Shown: positions 1-11,500, counted from the first letter of the stretch. The stretch: 64,000 nucleotides of DNA from Pseudoscleropodium purum (GCA_963969395.1 OZ017805.1:1736001-1800000), one strand, 5' to 3'. Notes: a model not told the origin generated them from the sequence alone. A program made the numbers and translations.

Positions 1-230
1 CTTTTTTTTAAAATTTCATTTGCTTACAATGAAAAAGGAATTGACTATTTCTGCAAAACATTTGATTTCCTAATGAACTTTAAAAAAATGCCCACCATCT
101 TTAGATTTGCTCAAAACCTATTTAGAAGGATAATATAAGTAAATAATCCAAACATATTGAACTTAACCACATTCCCCTCATTCGTAAAACAATTTAGGGG
201 AGAAAAGAAAAGGTTTAAGGTATTTAGGGT

Positions 231-532
231 CAGGATTGACGAATGTCAACGTCCGCCCCAAAATAGCATCCGTTTTCCGAACGTCCGGACGCTAGCGGAT
301 GCAGCATCCCGATCGCTGTCGGAAAGCGGACGAGCGGGGCGGACGGACAGGGCGGACGGACGGGGACGGACGAGGCGGACGCCCAGATCGTGCAGACCAA
401 ATTAGTCCGTCTGTCGATCGGACGGCCGTAATCGGGCGAACGGGGGACAGGTGGACGCTTCGTCCGCTGGGACGCGAATGTCAATGGACGCTGCGGACAC
501 AGCGTCCGCGTCCGGACGTCGTGTCAACCCTG
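231..532. mobile_element. Short hAT-like MITE with CGGACG-rich interior
   Basis: A 302-bp element with terminal inverted repeats CAGGATTGAC (231-240) and GTCAACCCTG (523-532). It is flanked by 8-bp near-identical direct repeats, TTTAGGGT (223-230) and ATTAGGGT (533-540), 7 of 8 bases matching. CAGGG-type ends with an 8-bp duplication are the hallmark of the hAT superfamily. The interior is very GC- and CpG-rich and full of CGGACG/CGTCCG words. No protein is supported inside; the open frames here are simple by-products of the high GC. The two ends differ beyond the first 10 bp. The left end (type A) matches the E1 terminus at 4800-4940, and the right end (type B) matches the E3 terminus at 52230-52400. 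Confidence 0.7.
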
Positions 533-684
533 ATTAGGGTATAGGGTTTAGGGTTTACATTTAAAATTAAAATAAAATGATAAATCAATTACATTGATTC
601 TCATTTAACAGTGATTATTAGGCTGGTTTTTTTTTGAAATGTTACCGTTCTTTTTGAGTAATAATGGCCTCATAGGATGCACCA

Positions 685-896
685 ATGGACAACTGGGCGG
701 ACGCCGTCGGCGGTCAGTGTTTAAATGGGGTGGTCGACGTGTCTAAAGCGCGGATGGCATCGGAAGCCAGACAATGCGGACAATCCGGTCGGACGGGGCA
801 GTCGGATGGCGCGTCCGCTGTCGAAGCGGACGTCATTGGTCCGCGCGGCGAACGTGAGGTTCGGGGCAAGTCCGGCGGTGGATGGCTATAAGGGTG
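685..896 (+). promoter_or_regulatory. CGGACG-rich promoter block of the E1 gene with TATA box
   Basis: A GC-rich island in AT-rich surroundings, with repeated GGACG, CCGGTCGGACGG and GCGGACG words. At its downstream edge lies GGCTATAAGG (883-892), a TATA-like box about 215 bp before the first in-frame ATG at 1105. The same arrangement, a CGGACG block followed directly by a TATA box and then a long reading frame, occurs upstream of the kinase-like gene and of the gene ending at 60409. That repetition is the main support for a promoter role. Confidence 0.5.
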
Positions 897-1104
897 GAGT
901 GACTTTCATTTCTTCTCACTTCAATTCTCCTTCGGTGCCAAGTTGGATGTGCTACTATTGCTTTATACGCTAGTTGCTCCTACGGGGTGGAGAATTGGGG
1001 TCCTCTATCTTTTGTTATTGTGTTGCGGTTGATGCCATCACTTTTAACTATCATGTGAGATTTTTTTATTCACTTCAATTGGTTATTGAATCCAATTGAC
1101 AATC

Positions 1105-2172
1105 ATGAACGGCGAAGGTGATCGAAATATTGATGGGGTGATTCCGGGAAGCGAAGCCAAGAAAAAGAGCAAAGTGAAGGAGGCTACACATGACCTTCGG
1201 CTTGACATTTTAAATGACCCTACAATTAAAGCAGAGAGCGGATGGGAAGATGAAGATACGGAGTATTGGACATCAAAAATGTGTAGGACCTATGTTAAAA
1301 AGTACCACATTGACAAGTTGTGGCCTCAGGAGTCGCACAAGAGTCATACACGGGATTTTTGTTGTAAACCATGGACTTGCAACAACAAACATTTTGTCCA
1401 TCGATCTGAGGAGGTGTGGCGTGTTCTATTCGGAAACAAGCGCAGAAGCAAAGGCTATATTAATTATAGCGTGGCGTGTATGGTTTACGCCGAACTTATA
1501 TTAGAGCGCAAGATCGATTGGAGCACGTTTCCGACAACAGCAGCTTGCCGACTTCTACTTGAAGCCAATCGAAAGGACATTCCTGACTTGTACAATTCAG
1601 AGGGAGAAACAGAAAAAGTATTAAAAAATACTATTGAGGTGAAAACGGATGGTGTGGAGAAAGCCTCAAATGTTGAAGAATTACAATCTGTACAATCTCC
1701 AACAAAAGCAATCAATGAAAGCTCTTCGAAAACTGTGGGGAAAGATGTGGAGAAAGATGTAGAGGCACAGGAGGGTGAAGTCTTTTCCACAGCTCCAACG
1801 CGTTTGACCTTTACACCAAATGTTGCGGCACAAACGCAAACGGAGTTTGTAAACGAAGGCAAGGTTTGCACGGAACGCGGGGAAACTTCAAAAAGTAAAG
1901 TAGACGAAGTCTTGGCGGAGAAAGTGGCAAAGGCTAATGCTACAAGTGATAGTCTGATAGCCAACAATTGTTTTGATAGTTTGGTCTACAAATCTCCGCC
2001 TATTCATCAAGGCGCTGAATCTAGTCTAGCGTTAAGTTTAGAAGACAAAGTACATACGCCTCGTGGACAAAGTGTGACGTTTGATAATATATCCTCATTA
2101 TGTAGTTCCGAGCGTAAAAGGCGGGCGGAGGAGTTTCTGTTTACAGCGTTATTGCCAAGTCCTCTACATTGA
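1105..2172 (+). CDS. E1 ORF1: protein with an N-terminal domain shared with the E3 gene at 60409-61662
   Basis: Opens at ATG 1105 (an upstream in-frame TTG at 1096 is less likely) and runs 355 codons to TGA 2170. Residues about 43-135 are a conserved block: ESGWEDEDTEYW, MCRTYVKKYHIDKLWPQE, HFVHRSEEVWRVL, INYSVACMVYAEL, KIDW. This aligns well with residues about 32-125 of the gene at 61662-60409, where GW..E.T..W, MC..YVK..HI.KLW..E, HF..R, RVL, NY.V..MV and DW are in the same order. I do not recognise the domain. After it comes a long acidic, Ser/Thr/Glu-rich, probably disordered tail. TGA 2170 is followed in the same frame by TAA 2179 and ATG 2185, so ORF1 and the next reading frame may once have been one gene of about 1132 codons. 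Confidence 0.6.
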   Translation: MNGEGDRNIDGVIPGSEAKKKSKVKEATHDLRLDILNDPTIKAESGWEDEDTEYWTSKMCRTYVKKYHIDKLWPQESHKSHTRDFCCKPWTCNNKHFVHRSEEVWRVLFGNKRRSKGYINYSVACMVYAELILERKIDWSTFPTTAACRLLLEANRKDIPDLYNSEGETEKVLKNTIEVKTDGVEKASNVEELQSVQSPTKAINESSSKTVGKDVEKDVEAQEGEVFSTAPTRLTFTPNVAAQTQTEFVNEGKVCTERGETSKSKVDEVLAEKVAKANATSDSLIANNCFDSLVYKSPPIHQGAESSLALSLEDKVHTPRGQSVTFDNISSLCSSERKRRAEEFLFTALLPSPLH

Positions 2173-2184
2173 ACCTTGTAAGAC

Positions 2185-4503
2185 ATGTCCAATCCAAAAC
2201 AATTGGAAAATCTTTTGAAGCTCTCGGTTCAGCTTGCTAACCTTCATGAAGAAATAGGCGGATCGTCGAACCCCGATGATGGTGCTACTGCTGTTCCAAT
2301 AAGTCCACTTGTAGATCCAAAGAATGTTGCACATATACTTGATACAGCTTTCAAGATGACGATGTCAGCTGAATTTTTATCGGAAGTTGCTCCAACTTTT
2401 ATGAATTTGGCCAAGGAGTTTTCTTTAATGGCACCAGAGATGTTGAAAGGTGCTATAGCATTTCAGAATCTCACGAAGACTTTTGGACCACTTTTCGAAG
2501 AAAGAGATGCTCACATACTACAATTGCTGGAATATGAGAAGAAAATTGTTGATCTTGGAGGAATGGAAGCAAGGTGCAAAGTGTTGGAATTGAAATTAAA
2601 GGCTTCGGAGAGTGAGGTTGAACATTTAAATCAACAATCATCGAGGCAAATGGAGGAGTTGATGAAGATGCGTAAACGAATTGCAGAATCACAAGGGACC
2701 TCCAAGAATCCAAGTGAGGTTGCAATCTCACCAGTGATTGTACTCGGAGATAGTCAAGAGACTCAAGAGAGTGAAGATAAGCTCTCTCTTCCTTTTGATA
2801 AGGTCGAAACAAGCGACAACCTTGCCATTGTGAATGTACAAAAAAGTCACGATATGAGCATGTTAAAAACGACACAACAACCATCAATAGAAAAGCTTTC
2901 ATCCGTTCATGTGAATGCGGAGATGCAAACGGAGAGTTGTGACTTTGAAAAGTTGAAGTATAAATGGGAAGAGGCAATTGAAGCAAAAGGAATTGTTGAA
3001 TCCGAGTTGAATCGATTGCAATTGTGCTTGGATTTGAAGAAGTTTATGCCATCTAGCGGCTTGGAGTCTCGATGGTTAGCATGGGTACAAAGACTCCAAA
3101 ACAGACCTTCTGTAGTATCTCGAGCAATGGCAGGTCTTCAAACATTGGCAATGGAGTCGAATGAAAATTGCGATGCCATTCAAAGCTCTTTGAGTTGGTT
3201 CAAGACTATGTTTGACCAACATCCTTCAAAGGGATATACGGAGATCACATGTTGGGGAGACATGGATGCCATGTTTGAGCGGTTAAACCACACAAAGAAG
3301 GACCAAACTCCACCCATCAATTGGGCCTTGGAAGTAGAGGAAGGATGGGTTCCTAACAACACACTTTCAACACACATCAATGTGAAAGACAAGCGAGTGG
3401 TGCATGCTTGTGATCTAGCCTCTCCAATCTTAGATGGTTGTTGTAGCCTTTGCTAAGGCCTCTTCGGACCGGAAGGTGCGGTAACCATGGGCCAATGTCG
3501 CCACACTTTCCATGTCACTTGCATTGTGAAAGCATCACTCATTCGTTCGGTGTGTGTTGAGTGTCGTAGTCCATTAAGTGCTAGGTTCTACGAAATGTTT
3601 GGTATCTTGGAAGCTATGCCTCCAGGCCACGAGTACAATCGTTGGAATCTTCCTCTTGATCAAGCGCCGTACAAATTCCTAAATTATCAACATTAGGGGA
3701 AGCCAATCCGGTGGAATGCAAATGAACAGAGGCATGATTTGTACGAGGAATCTCAGCAACTATTGGAGTTGAATATGTGGATGACTCACAATAGAGAGGT
3801 GGAATTGCGGGCTCGAGGAATCGTAGATGACGCGGCCCGTGAAATATTTTGTCGCAACATGGAGGGACATTGGAGCTTGCAACACGAAAAGTTCTTTCGT
3901 TTTCCAGATAAAAAAGTGGAGAGAGGACCAGAAGACAGTTGGGTGGAGGTGAACCATGGAAAAGAGTTCGATGAGTAGTATAAGGCATACGACCACATCC
4001 TCGTAAGTAAGGCCCTTCTATTGTCGAAGTTGGAAGAGGCTGCAAAAGTTCGTACTATCTACGATACAAATGGACAAACAAGCACAAGACATTCATTTGT
4101 AGATGTGGCAGCAGCATTTGATAGGCGCATTGGTGATATTATAGGGCATTGGAAGGCTTTCCTATTGGATGGAGACTACCTCACAGTATGGCAAGGGAAA
4201 GGAGATGATGAAGTTGTTCAAGCGATGGTAGATCGTGTGGAGAGCAACTTGAGAACCTTGAAGGCAGACGAAGTCGATTTATCACCGAAAAGAAAACAAA
4301 AAAGGAAGCATGAAGAGGACGATGACTTCTCTCCGGAAACCAAAAAACAATTTCATAAGGTGGACATCGAAGTTCAATCTGGAGGGCGAATAGTCCGTGC
4401 AAGTCAACAACGGTTAACTCGTCAATCATCTACTAAACTCCTCGGTACAACAGATTTTCCTTTTGTTTTGGGAGAAGGTAGTGGTCCATCCAGTGGAAAG
4501 TAG
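2185..4503 (+). pseudogene. E1 ORF2: coiled-coil and RING-H2 protein interrupted by three in-frame stops
   Basis: From ATG 2185 a single frame runs to TAG 4501, with internal TAA 3454, TAG 3694 and TAG 3976 and no frameshift over 2.3 kb (about 772 codons). Residues about 100-175 are heptad-like and Leu/Lys/Glu-rich, which suggests a coiled coil. Residues 420-460 read CSLC, then CRHTFHVTC (C438, H440, H443, C446), then CVEC (C457, C460). This is the C-x2-C...C-x-H-x2-H-x2-C...C-x2-C order of a RING-H2 finger, and the first stop falls between the first and second ligand pairs. RING-H2 proteins are usually ubiquitin ligases, which is only an inference here. The C-terminus has a basic run KRKQKRKHEE, a likely nuclear signal. 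No transposase motif is visible. The stops are one C-to-T change from Gln codons (CAA, CAG). Confidence 0.6.
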
Positions 4504-4799
4504 GATTTGAGAAGAATTTTTTTTTTTAAAAACAATGGTCCTTTTATTGTTTAAAAACAAAAAAGAATGTGAAAGATTTAGATCTTAAAAAGACCGTATA
4601 GGATTCAATAGTGATATTGGAACTATGTTTTCATGTATTTTGTTTATACATATATATTTATATATAAAGATGCTATATTTTCATTTGCGTATAAAAATAT
4701 TTTTATATGTACGTCTTATTTTACGTGGATGCATTCATTTGTGATTGTGTAACATTCAAATTACATAACAATATAAAATTTTCTAATGACTAATGGCAA
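4504..4799 (+). other. AT-rich 3' non-coding region of E1
   Basis: About 300 bp of AT-rich sequence between the last stop of the E1 frame and the GC-rich terminus, with poly-T/A runs and AATAAA-like words. Nothing codes here; it is most simply the 3' untranslated region of the E1 transcript. Confidence 0.4.
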
Positions 4800-4940
4800 T
4801 GCGAAGTCCGCCCTGTTCGTCCGCCCCGCCCGTTCGCCTTCCGACGGCGGGAGGGACGCTGCATCCGCTAGCGTCCGTGCATCCGAACGTTCAAAAAACG
4901 GACGCTATTTTGAGACGGACGTAGAGATTCGTCAACCCTG
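4800..4940. mobile_element. Right terminus of hAT-like element E1 (type A end)
   Basis: Read on the minus strand from 4940, this segment starts CAGGGTTGAC and follows the left end of the MITE (231 to about 365) for roughly 130 bp. Shared words include CAAAATAGC, TCCGTTTT, GACGCTAGCGGATGCAGC and CGGGGCGGACG, with one small insertion. This makes it a genuine terminus of the same family. The flanking 8 bp on the right (AAGGAGGT) does not match the 8 bp left of position 231, so 231 is probably not this element's left end. I could not find the matching left end in the window. Confidence 0.65.
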
Positions 4941-4986
4941 AAGGAGGTCACTCTAACATGAATGAGTTTATTATAGACATTGCACA
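4941..4986 (+). repeat. Fragment of the 221-bp satellite left of D1
   Basis: GGTCACTCTAACATGAATGA and the following bases match the GTCACGCTAACATGAATGAG part of the tandem repeat that resumes at 8553. The array therefore extended to the edge of E1 before D1 inserted. Confidence 0.7.
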
Positions 4987-7900
4987 TGTGGGAGCATGGA
5001 AACTCAAACCGGATAGGATAAGTCTAGAATAGGTTATATAGACTTACAATTTTTTTTTTTTTTTTTTGGTAACCTGTAGGGATTTTGGCTATCTCAAGAC
5101 TATTCTAAAAATAGTCAATTTTCAGATTGCTAGAATTGTTACTAACATTATGGAAATGAATCCGACACAGGTCCAAAATCCGGAAAAGTTCCAAATTTCT
5201 AGAACTTAAATTATAGGCTTCTGGTCTAGGGAACTAGGGTATCGTTATGGGAATGGTCTTCCGCCTGTTTTCTACTAGGAACTATTGGCCGCACGTTGGG
5301 TATTTAAACCCACCACCACTTTACTTTTTTCCCTTTTTGGTTGTTGAACCTCGTGGATGTATAGTTGAGAAAAAGAGTGGTGAGTTAACAACTGTGATAA
5401 AGAGAGGACGGAAAGGTTGGTGTCGTTTGCACTAGATTAGGTTGTCAAGTGTTGGTGATTTATGGCAACAGCTAGCAATCTGTTTGCATGAAAGTCCGTA
5501 GTGGTAGCTCAGATGGTCTATCTGGTCATTCCTTCAAATTCGGCCCAGTGAGCGGAGCTAGAAGAGGACCTCATGTGTATCGAGTGCGTTGGATTGTTAG
5601 ATAGATCATAGAGTATGAAGAACAAGGAGATGATTCAGAAACTCATTTACGGAGTTCCGAACCAATATGAGTTGATGGTGAAAGGTTGATCTGTAGCTTG
5701 GACGGAAGACATTTGGGCGAATGTGTATTCATTCAAAAAGAGTGGACTTAGATTAGCTGGAAGGATAGATAAGTACGTAACCGGAAAATTCCAAAGTTTG
5801 GTTCACGTGAAGGAAGGTTTTTCCATTAGTGATTGTAAGAATGAGAGGCATAGACAGGTACTGGAATTCCTCATTCCAATTCTGTATTTGGAAAAGCCTA
5901 CTCGGATTACGATCACAATGGCTAAGACCATCTTCAGGGCCTTAGAGGACCAGATTGTGCATTGGAGGAGAGTGATTCAAGGCTTAGTCGGAAAACTAGC
6001 TAATTACGTGGCCAAGGCAAAACACAGCCCTATCACCCTGTATCTATTTCACCTCTACCATTACAAAGAGGTCTTGAGTGCTCAAGAAACAATTCAGTAC
6101 AACATCAAAGTCGAGATCCTAAAGTATGGCCTAACGGATGAATTAGAAAAGGAAGAAAAGGAATTCAAAGAAGGAGGATAATTAAATGAAGAAGAAGAAG
6201 CTGCTGACCAAAAATGAAGTCTATGGATCCGATTACACAAGGGAAGGCACCAACGCCGGATAGAGGGGAGCCGAATCTGGATCCAAAATACTATAAAGAC
6301 TTGGATTTATTTGAAGCCAGAATCCAATGGATGCAACAGGCCAAACAGATGTATGGCGACTTGAAGGATCACGTACTCTTCATCTCGGGCGAACTCAAGG
6401 TGGAGTTGGATAAGATTTTGGAAGAGATCCGGAAACGGCTAGATTCGAAAGAGTTCCAATAGAAGGAAGAGCACATCCGAAATTTAGAAAAAGAAAGGGA
6501 TAGCCTCAAATCCCAATTGGAGTGAACAAAAGGGGATTTGAATGCGGCAAGACAAAAAAAGATGGATGCTTTTCAACTCATCCACGACTTAGAAAGAACT
6601 CGACGTAATGATTCTGGAACATACGGTGATTAAAGCTGACCTCTATACCACTTAGTTGGAGAAAGAAGGTCATATGATCAGATCAAAGATGGTTAAGATC
6701 CTGGTTGATTTCAAAGCCTAGGTGTAGGTTGTCTTGAGGGACATGCACAAGTTGCTAGGGTACTTGGATCCAAAAAGGGCCATAGACTTAGAAGGGTTTC
6801 CGAAAGTCTTCAGAAGCATATTTCGGGATATTTTGGTTTGACAGATTCTGGTCTGGCAGACTTCTAGTATTCCAATTCATCTACAATTGGAAGGACTAAA
6901 GTCTATTCTTACTCGAGCTGCCGGTTTACCAATTAGTCAAGCGTGGACTCCAACAGAATAAGCGTTACTTAAGCTAAAGAAGAAAGCGAGTGGGAAGTCC
7001 TTTCCAATAAAGCAAGAAGTTTCTGTCCCAATTCTTCCACAACTTGGGAAAATCACGCCCGAAAAGTTCAAGACACTCAGATTGAATATTTATGGCAACC
7101 TCAACGCACAAATTGGAGCGATGATGAATCTAGCCAGGTCTCATCCGAAAGACTTTTCACACATGTAGCATTCGACACCAAAGCGAGATTGCGCAAAGAT
7201 TGAACTAAGTGATTTACTACAAGCCAAGGATTCGAAGATTCAAGAGATCGAGGAGTTGGAGGAAGAAGTGTTAAAGTCTGAAATCAAGGAAGAGATGGAT
7301 GATGAAGACTTACTTCCGAAAATAAAATGGAAACCTTAGACCTAGTTGTCAGTGAAGAATACACCAGTGAAGGCTTCGATGAAGACTCTGGGTAGTCAAA
7401 GCGAGAGTAGCATGAAGAATGCACGATGGGGTAGATAGATAGTATGTAGTTAGTTGGATTTTTATTTTTATTCCAAAATGGGTTTCCTAAGCATGGGCTC
7501 GAGTTCCAGATTTCTAGAACAATTCATTGTGAACTTTCCAAATATTCCAAGGTGTTTATTGTATAGTTACCTTGATTTTTGGAGTGCCTTTTTGGCTTTT
7601 TAGATGTTGACTTTGGGTTTTGGTTTTGGTTTATAAAGGTGGGCAAGTTTTTTGCCCTCTCATTCCATCCTAGAGCATTTTCAATTGTATTTAATTCCTT
7701 TCTTTAATTTGAGCCACCAAGTTGGACATTCTAGCTCCAACATTTGTAAACGGATTGTATTGGTTTTATTACTTGGAGTGTTGAGATGTGAGAAGGATGG
7801 GTGAGGAGGAATCCAGATTTGGGATAATTGGATCGGATTGAGGGAATACTATTGTATTGGTGTTAAGATTTGTGACGAAGGATCTACGTGTGGTGCCTTT

Positions 7901-8552
7901 GAACCATCGGAATGGTAATCTAGTTATATTGAAAAGTGGTGTAAGTGCAGATCTGGAATTGGAAACGATTCCATGTAGAAATTAGCGACTGCCAACGAAA
8001 AACTCCCACTCACTGGAAGGTTTGCCAACCTTGGAATTCATCTTACATTTAGAAAGACTTTCCCCTTGTCAATTCTTGATGCCTAAGATCTATCATTGTA
8101 GTAAGGAGGAGTGAATGCAATTATGAATGATCTGCATTCCGGATTGGCCATCTAGAACGTTGTGAGGATCCGAATCTTCCTTCCATGTTGTAGCACCTTC
8201 ATTATTTGGGTGTTTATTTGTTTTTGTTAGTTTAGTAAGTGTGAGAAATTAGAGTAGTGAGTCCCTACCTCTTGAAAGACCAATAGTAGATCCTTTGAAG
8301 GTAAGATAGAGGTATTGAAAACCAAATTTTTGAAAAGACATAACCAGAATCCAGAAAAGGACGATTTAAATTGATCCAGATAATAGTTGGAATCTGAAAG
8401 AGAGAGGGAGAGAATAGCCAAAAAGGGAAAAAGAGATAATCTAGATACTGAAGTTTGGGAGAACATCTAGAATTCCCTAGAATGATAATCAATTTCATCT
8501 TACCACATTTTTGTGGCTAAAGATATTTATACCTAGATTACGCATAGCAGTA
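4987..8552 (+). mobile_element. D1: D-family TGT...ACA-type element, decayed, inserted in the satellite
   Basis: Starts TGTGGGAGCATGGAAACTC, as D3 does and as D4 does on its own strand, and ends with a decayed form of the family end GCGCATGCGACA. A perfect 5-bp duplication GCACA flanks it (4982-4986, 8553-8557). Length is 3566 bp, close to D4 (3554) and D3 (3589). No long terminal repeat is present: the 5' 500 bp and 3' 1.1 kb are unrelated. It contains a TATA-like TATTTAAA near 5299, one decayed ORF (5462-7438), and a 3' part with GGTTTTGGTTTTGG-type runs that recur in every D copy. Confidence 0.8.
5462..7438 (+). pseudogene. Decayed D-family ORF (plant-transposon-protein-like plus coiled coil)
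   Basis: Homologous to the intact 552-aa C-family protein at 39088-40746. It starts at ATG 5462 (MATASNLF) and then has TGA, TGA, TAG and TGA before the long clean stretch to about 6181. Conserved words are EDLMCIECVG, AWTEDIWANVYSFKKSGL, ERHRQVLEFLIPILYLEKPT, ITITMAKTIF and LYLFHLYHYKEVLS, which match FLVPVLHPEKPT, VTITLGNTVFGAL and CPYLFHLYRENQVL in the intact copy. The middle is a Glu/Lys-rich coiled coil with several stops. A C-terminal extension (about 6840-7438) has no counterpart in the C family but is shared by D2a, D3 and D4. The stops fit CGA-to-TGA and TGG- or CAG-to-TAG changes. Function is unknown; it is a relic. Confidence 0.75.
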
Positions 8553-11500
8553 GCACAAATATAAAAAAATTTAAAAAGTACATTTTAGTAAATAGATTTT
8601 CAATGGACATTAAATTTTTTTAGAAACTAGTAGAGTATCTGGTACATTCATGGCATCACGAATTAAAAAATATTTTGAAGTCCCTTCTTTATGACCCAAA
8701 TTAGGAAATTCTATAATTACAAAGTGCCCAAACAAGGGGGTCTTGCTAATATGAATGACTTTAATATAGACAATTTTCATTTAAAGAGAACTCAAGAAAA
8801 TATATTTCATTTAAAAGATTTCCAATGGACATTAAAGTTTTTTGAAATTAGCATAGTATGTGGTACATTCATGGCATCTAGAATTAAAAAATATTATGTG
8901 GCCCCTTTTTCATGACCCAAATGAAGAAATTCCATAACGTCAAAGTGCCCAAACAAAGGGGTCATGCTAGCATGAATGAGCTTAATGAAGACATTTCACA
9001 ATTGAAGAAAACTCAAGAAATATATTTCATTAAAAAGATTAGCAATGGACATCAAAATTTTTAGTGTTTAACATAGTATCTGGTACATTTATGGCATCCG
9101 GATTTAATAAATATTCTATGGGCCTTTTTTATAACCCAAATTAGGAAATTCTATAATTACAAAGTGCCTAAACAAGGGGGTCACGCTTACATGAATGAAC
9201 TTAATATAGACATTTTTCATTTAAAGAGAATTCAAGAAAATATATTTCATTAAAAAGATTTCCAATGGACATTAAAGTTTTTTGAAATTAGCATAGTATG
9301 TGGTATATTCATGGCATCTGGAATTAAAAAATATTGTGTGGCTCTTTCTTCTTGACCCAAATTAAGAAATTCCACAATTTGAGAGTGCCCAAACAAGGGG
9401 GTCATGCTAGCATGAATGAGTTTAATAAAGACATTTCACAATTGAAGAAAACTCAAAAAAGTATATATTTCCTTAAAAAGATTTCCAATGAACACCAAAA
9501 TTTTTAATAACTAGTATAGTATGTGGTACATTCATGGCATCTGAATTTAAAAAATATTGTGTAGTCCTTCTTCAAGAACCAAATTAGGAAATTCTATAAT
9601 TATAGAGTGCCCAAACAAAGGGGTCAAGCTAACATGAATGAGCTTAATAAAGACATTTTACAAATGAAGAAAACTTAGAAAATACTATATTTCAATAAGA
9701 AAATTTCTAATGGTTATAAATTTTTTTAGTATTTAGTGGAATATGTGGCACATTTATGGCACTTGAAATAAAAAAATATTGTGTGTTACCTTCTTCATGA
9801 CCCAAATTATGAATTTCCATAAATATAGAGTGCCCAAACAAGGGAGTCACACTTACATAAATCATCTTAATGTAGACATTTTACAATTGAAGAAAACTCA
9901 AAAAAATGTATCCATTAAAAAGATTTCCAATGGACACTAAATTTTTTAATAACTAGCATAGTCTGTGGTACATTCATGGCATCCGGAATTAAAAAGTATT
10001 GTGTTCCCCCTTCTTTATGACCCAAATTAGGAAATTCCATAATTACAAAGTGCATGAACAAGGGGGGCACACTCACATGAATGAGTTTAATGAAGTTATT
10101 TCACAACTAAAGAGATTTCAAAAAACTATATACTTCTTTAAGAAGATTTCCAATAGACATTAAAATTTTGAGTAACTAGCATAGTATGTGGTACATTAAT
10201 AGCATCCAAAATTTTTAAATGTTGGGTGTCCCCTTCTTCATGACCAAAATTAGAAAATTCCATAATTATAGAGTGCCCGAATAAGAAGGTCATGCTTCTA
10301 TGAATGAGCTTAATATAGACATTTCCTAATTGAAGAAACTCAAAAAAGTATATTTTATTCAAAAGATTTTTAATGGACATCAAAATTTTAAGTTTTTAGC
10401 ATAGTATGTGGCACATTTATGATACCTGGAATTAAAAAATATTGTGTGCCTTAATCTTCATGACCCAAAATAAGAAATTCTATAGTTATAGAGAGCCCAA
10501 ACTAGGGAGTCACACTTCTATGAATGAGCTTAATATAGATATTTTACAATTGATGAAAACTCAAAAAAATATATCCATTAAAAAATTTCCAATGAACATT
10601 AAATTTTTTTAGTAACTAGCACAATATGTGGTACATTTTTGGCATCCTGAATTAAAAAATATTGTGTGGCCCTTCTTCATAATTCAAATTAGGAAATTCC
10701 ATAATTATAGAGTGTGCGCATAAGGGGGGCACGCTTACATGAATGAGCTTAATGTAGACATTTCACAATTGAAGAAAATTTGAAAAATATGTATTTCATT
10801 AAAAAGATTTCTAATGGACATCAAAGTTTTTAGTATTTAGTGTAGTATGTGATACATTCATGGCATCACTAATTAAAAAAAAATTTTGTAGCCCCTTCTT
10901 AATGACCCAAATTAGGAAATTCCATAATTATAGAGTGCCTAAACAAGGGGGTCACGTTTACATGAATGAGCTTAATGAAGACATTTTATATTCAAGGAGA
11001 ACTCAAAAAATATGTATTTCATTAAATTGATTTCCAATGGACATAAAAAATTTTAGTATTTAGTATAGTATGTGGTATATTCATCATAAATTTTGTTAAA
11101 CTAGTGGTATTCCAAATGCCATTTTCACATTTTCACATCTAGGACAAGTATACATTGCTAACATCTAGGTCAATTTTTAGATTTTTGAAATCTAAAACAA
11201 ACATAGATATTAGACCAAGTAGTTTGAAAAATCTAGGATTGGTATAGATTTTAGATATCGAGGAAATATGTAGATTTCAAAAATTTGGAACTAATACAGA
11301 TTCTAATACAAAAAAAAAAACTTTAAAATGTATAGTTTAAACTGTTAAAACCGCCAAATTAACAAAATGTCACCATTTTAATAAAATTGCCTATATTCAT
11401 AGAATCCAGAATTAAAAAATATTTTGTGGCCTATTCTTCACGATCCAAATTAGGAAATTCTATAATTACAGAGTGCCAAACAAGGGGGTCACGCTAACAT

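Noticed and set aside
231..891. Open frames in the CGGACG-rich blocks as small proteins
   Set aside because: Several frames are open at once on both strands because stop codons are rare in this composition; there is no conserved start.
4987..8552. D and C elements as LTR retrotransposons
   Set aside because: TG...CA ends and 5-bp duplications fit, but no direct terminal repeat, primer-binding site or reverse transcriptase was found in any copy.
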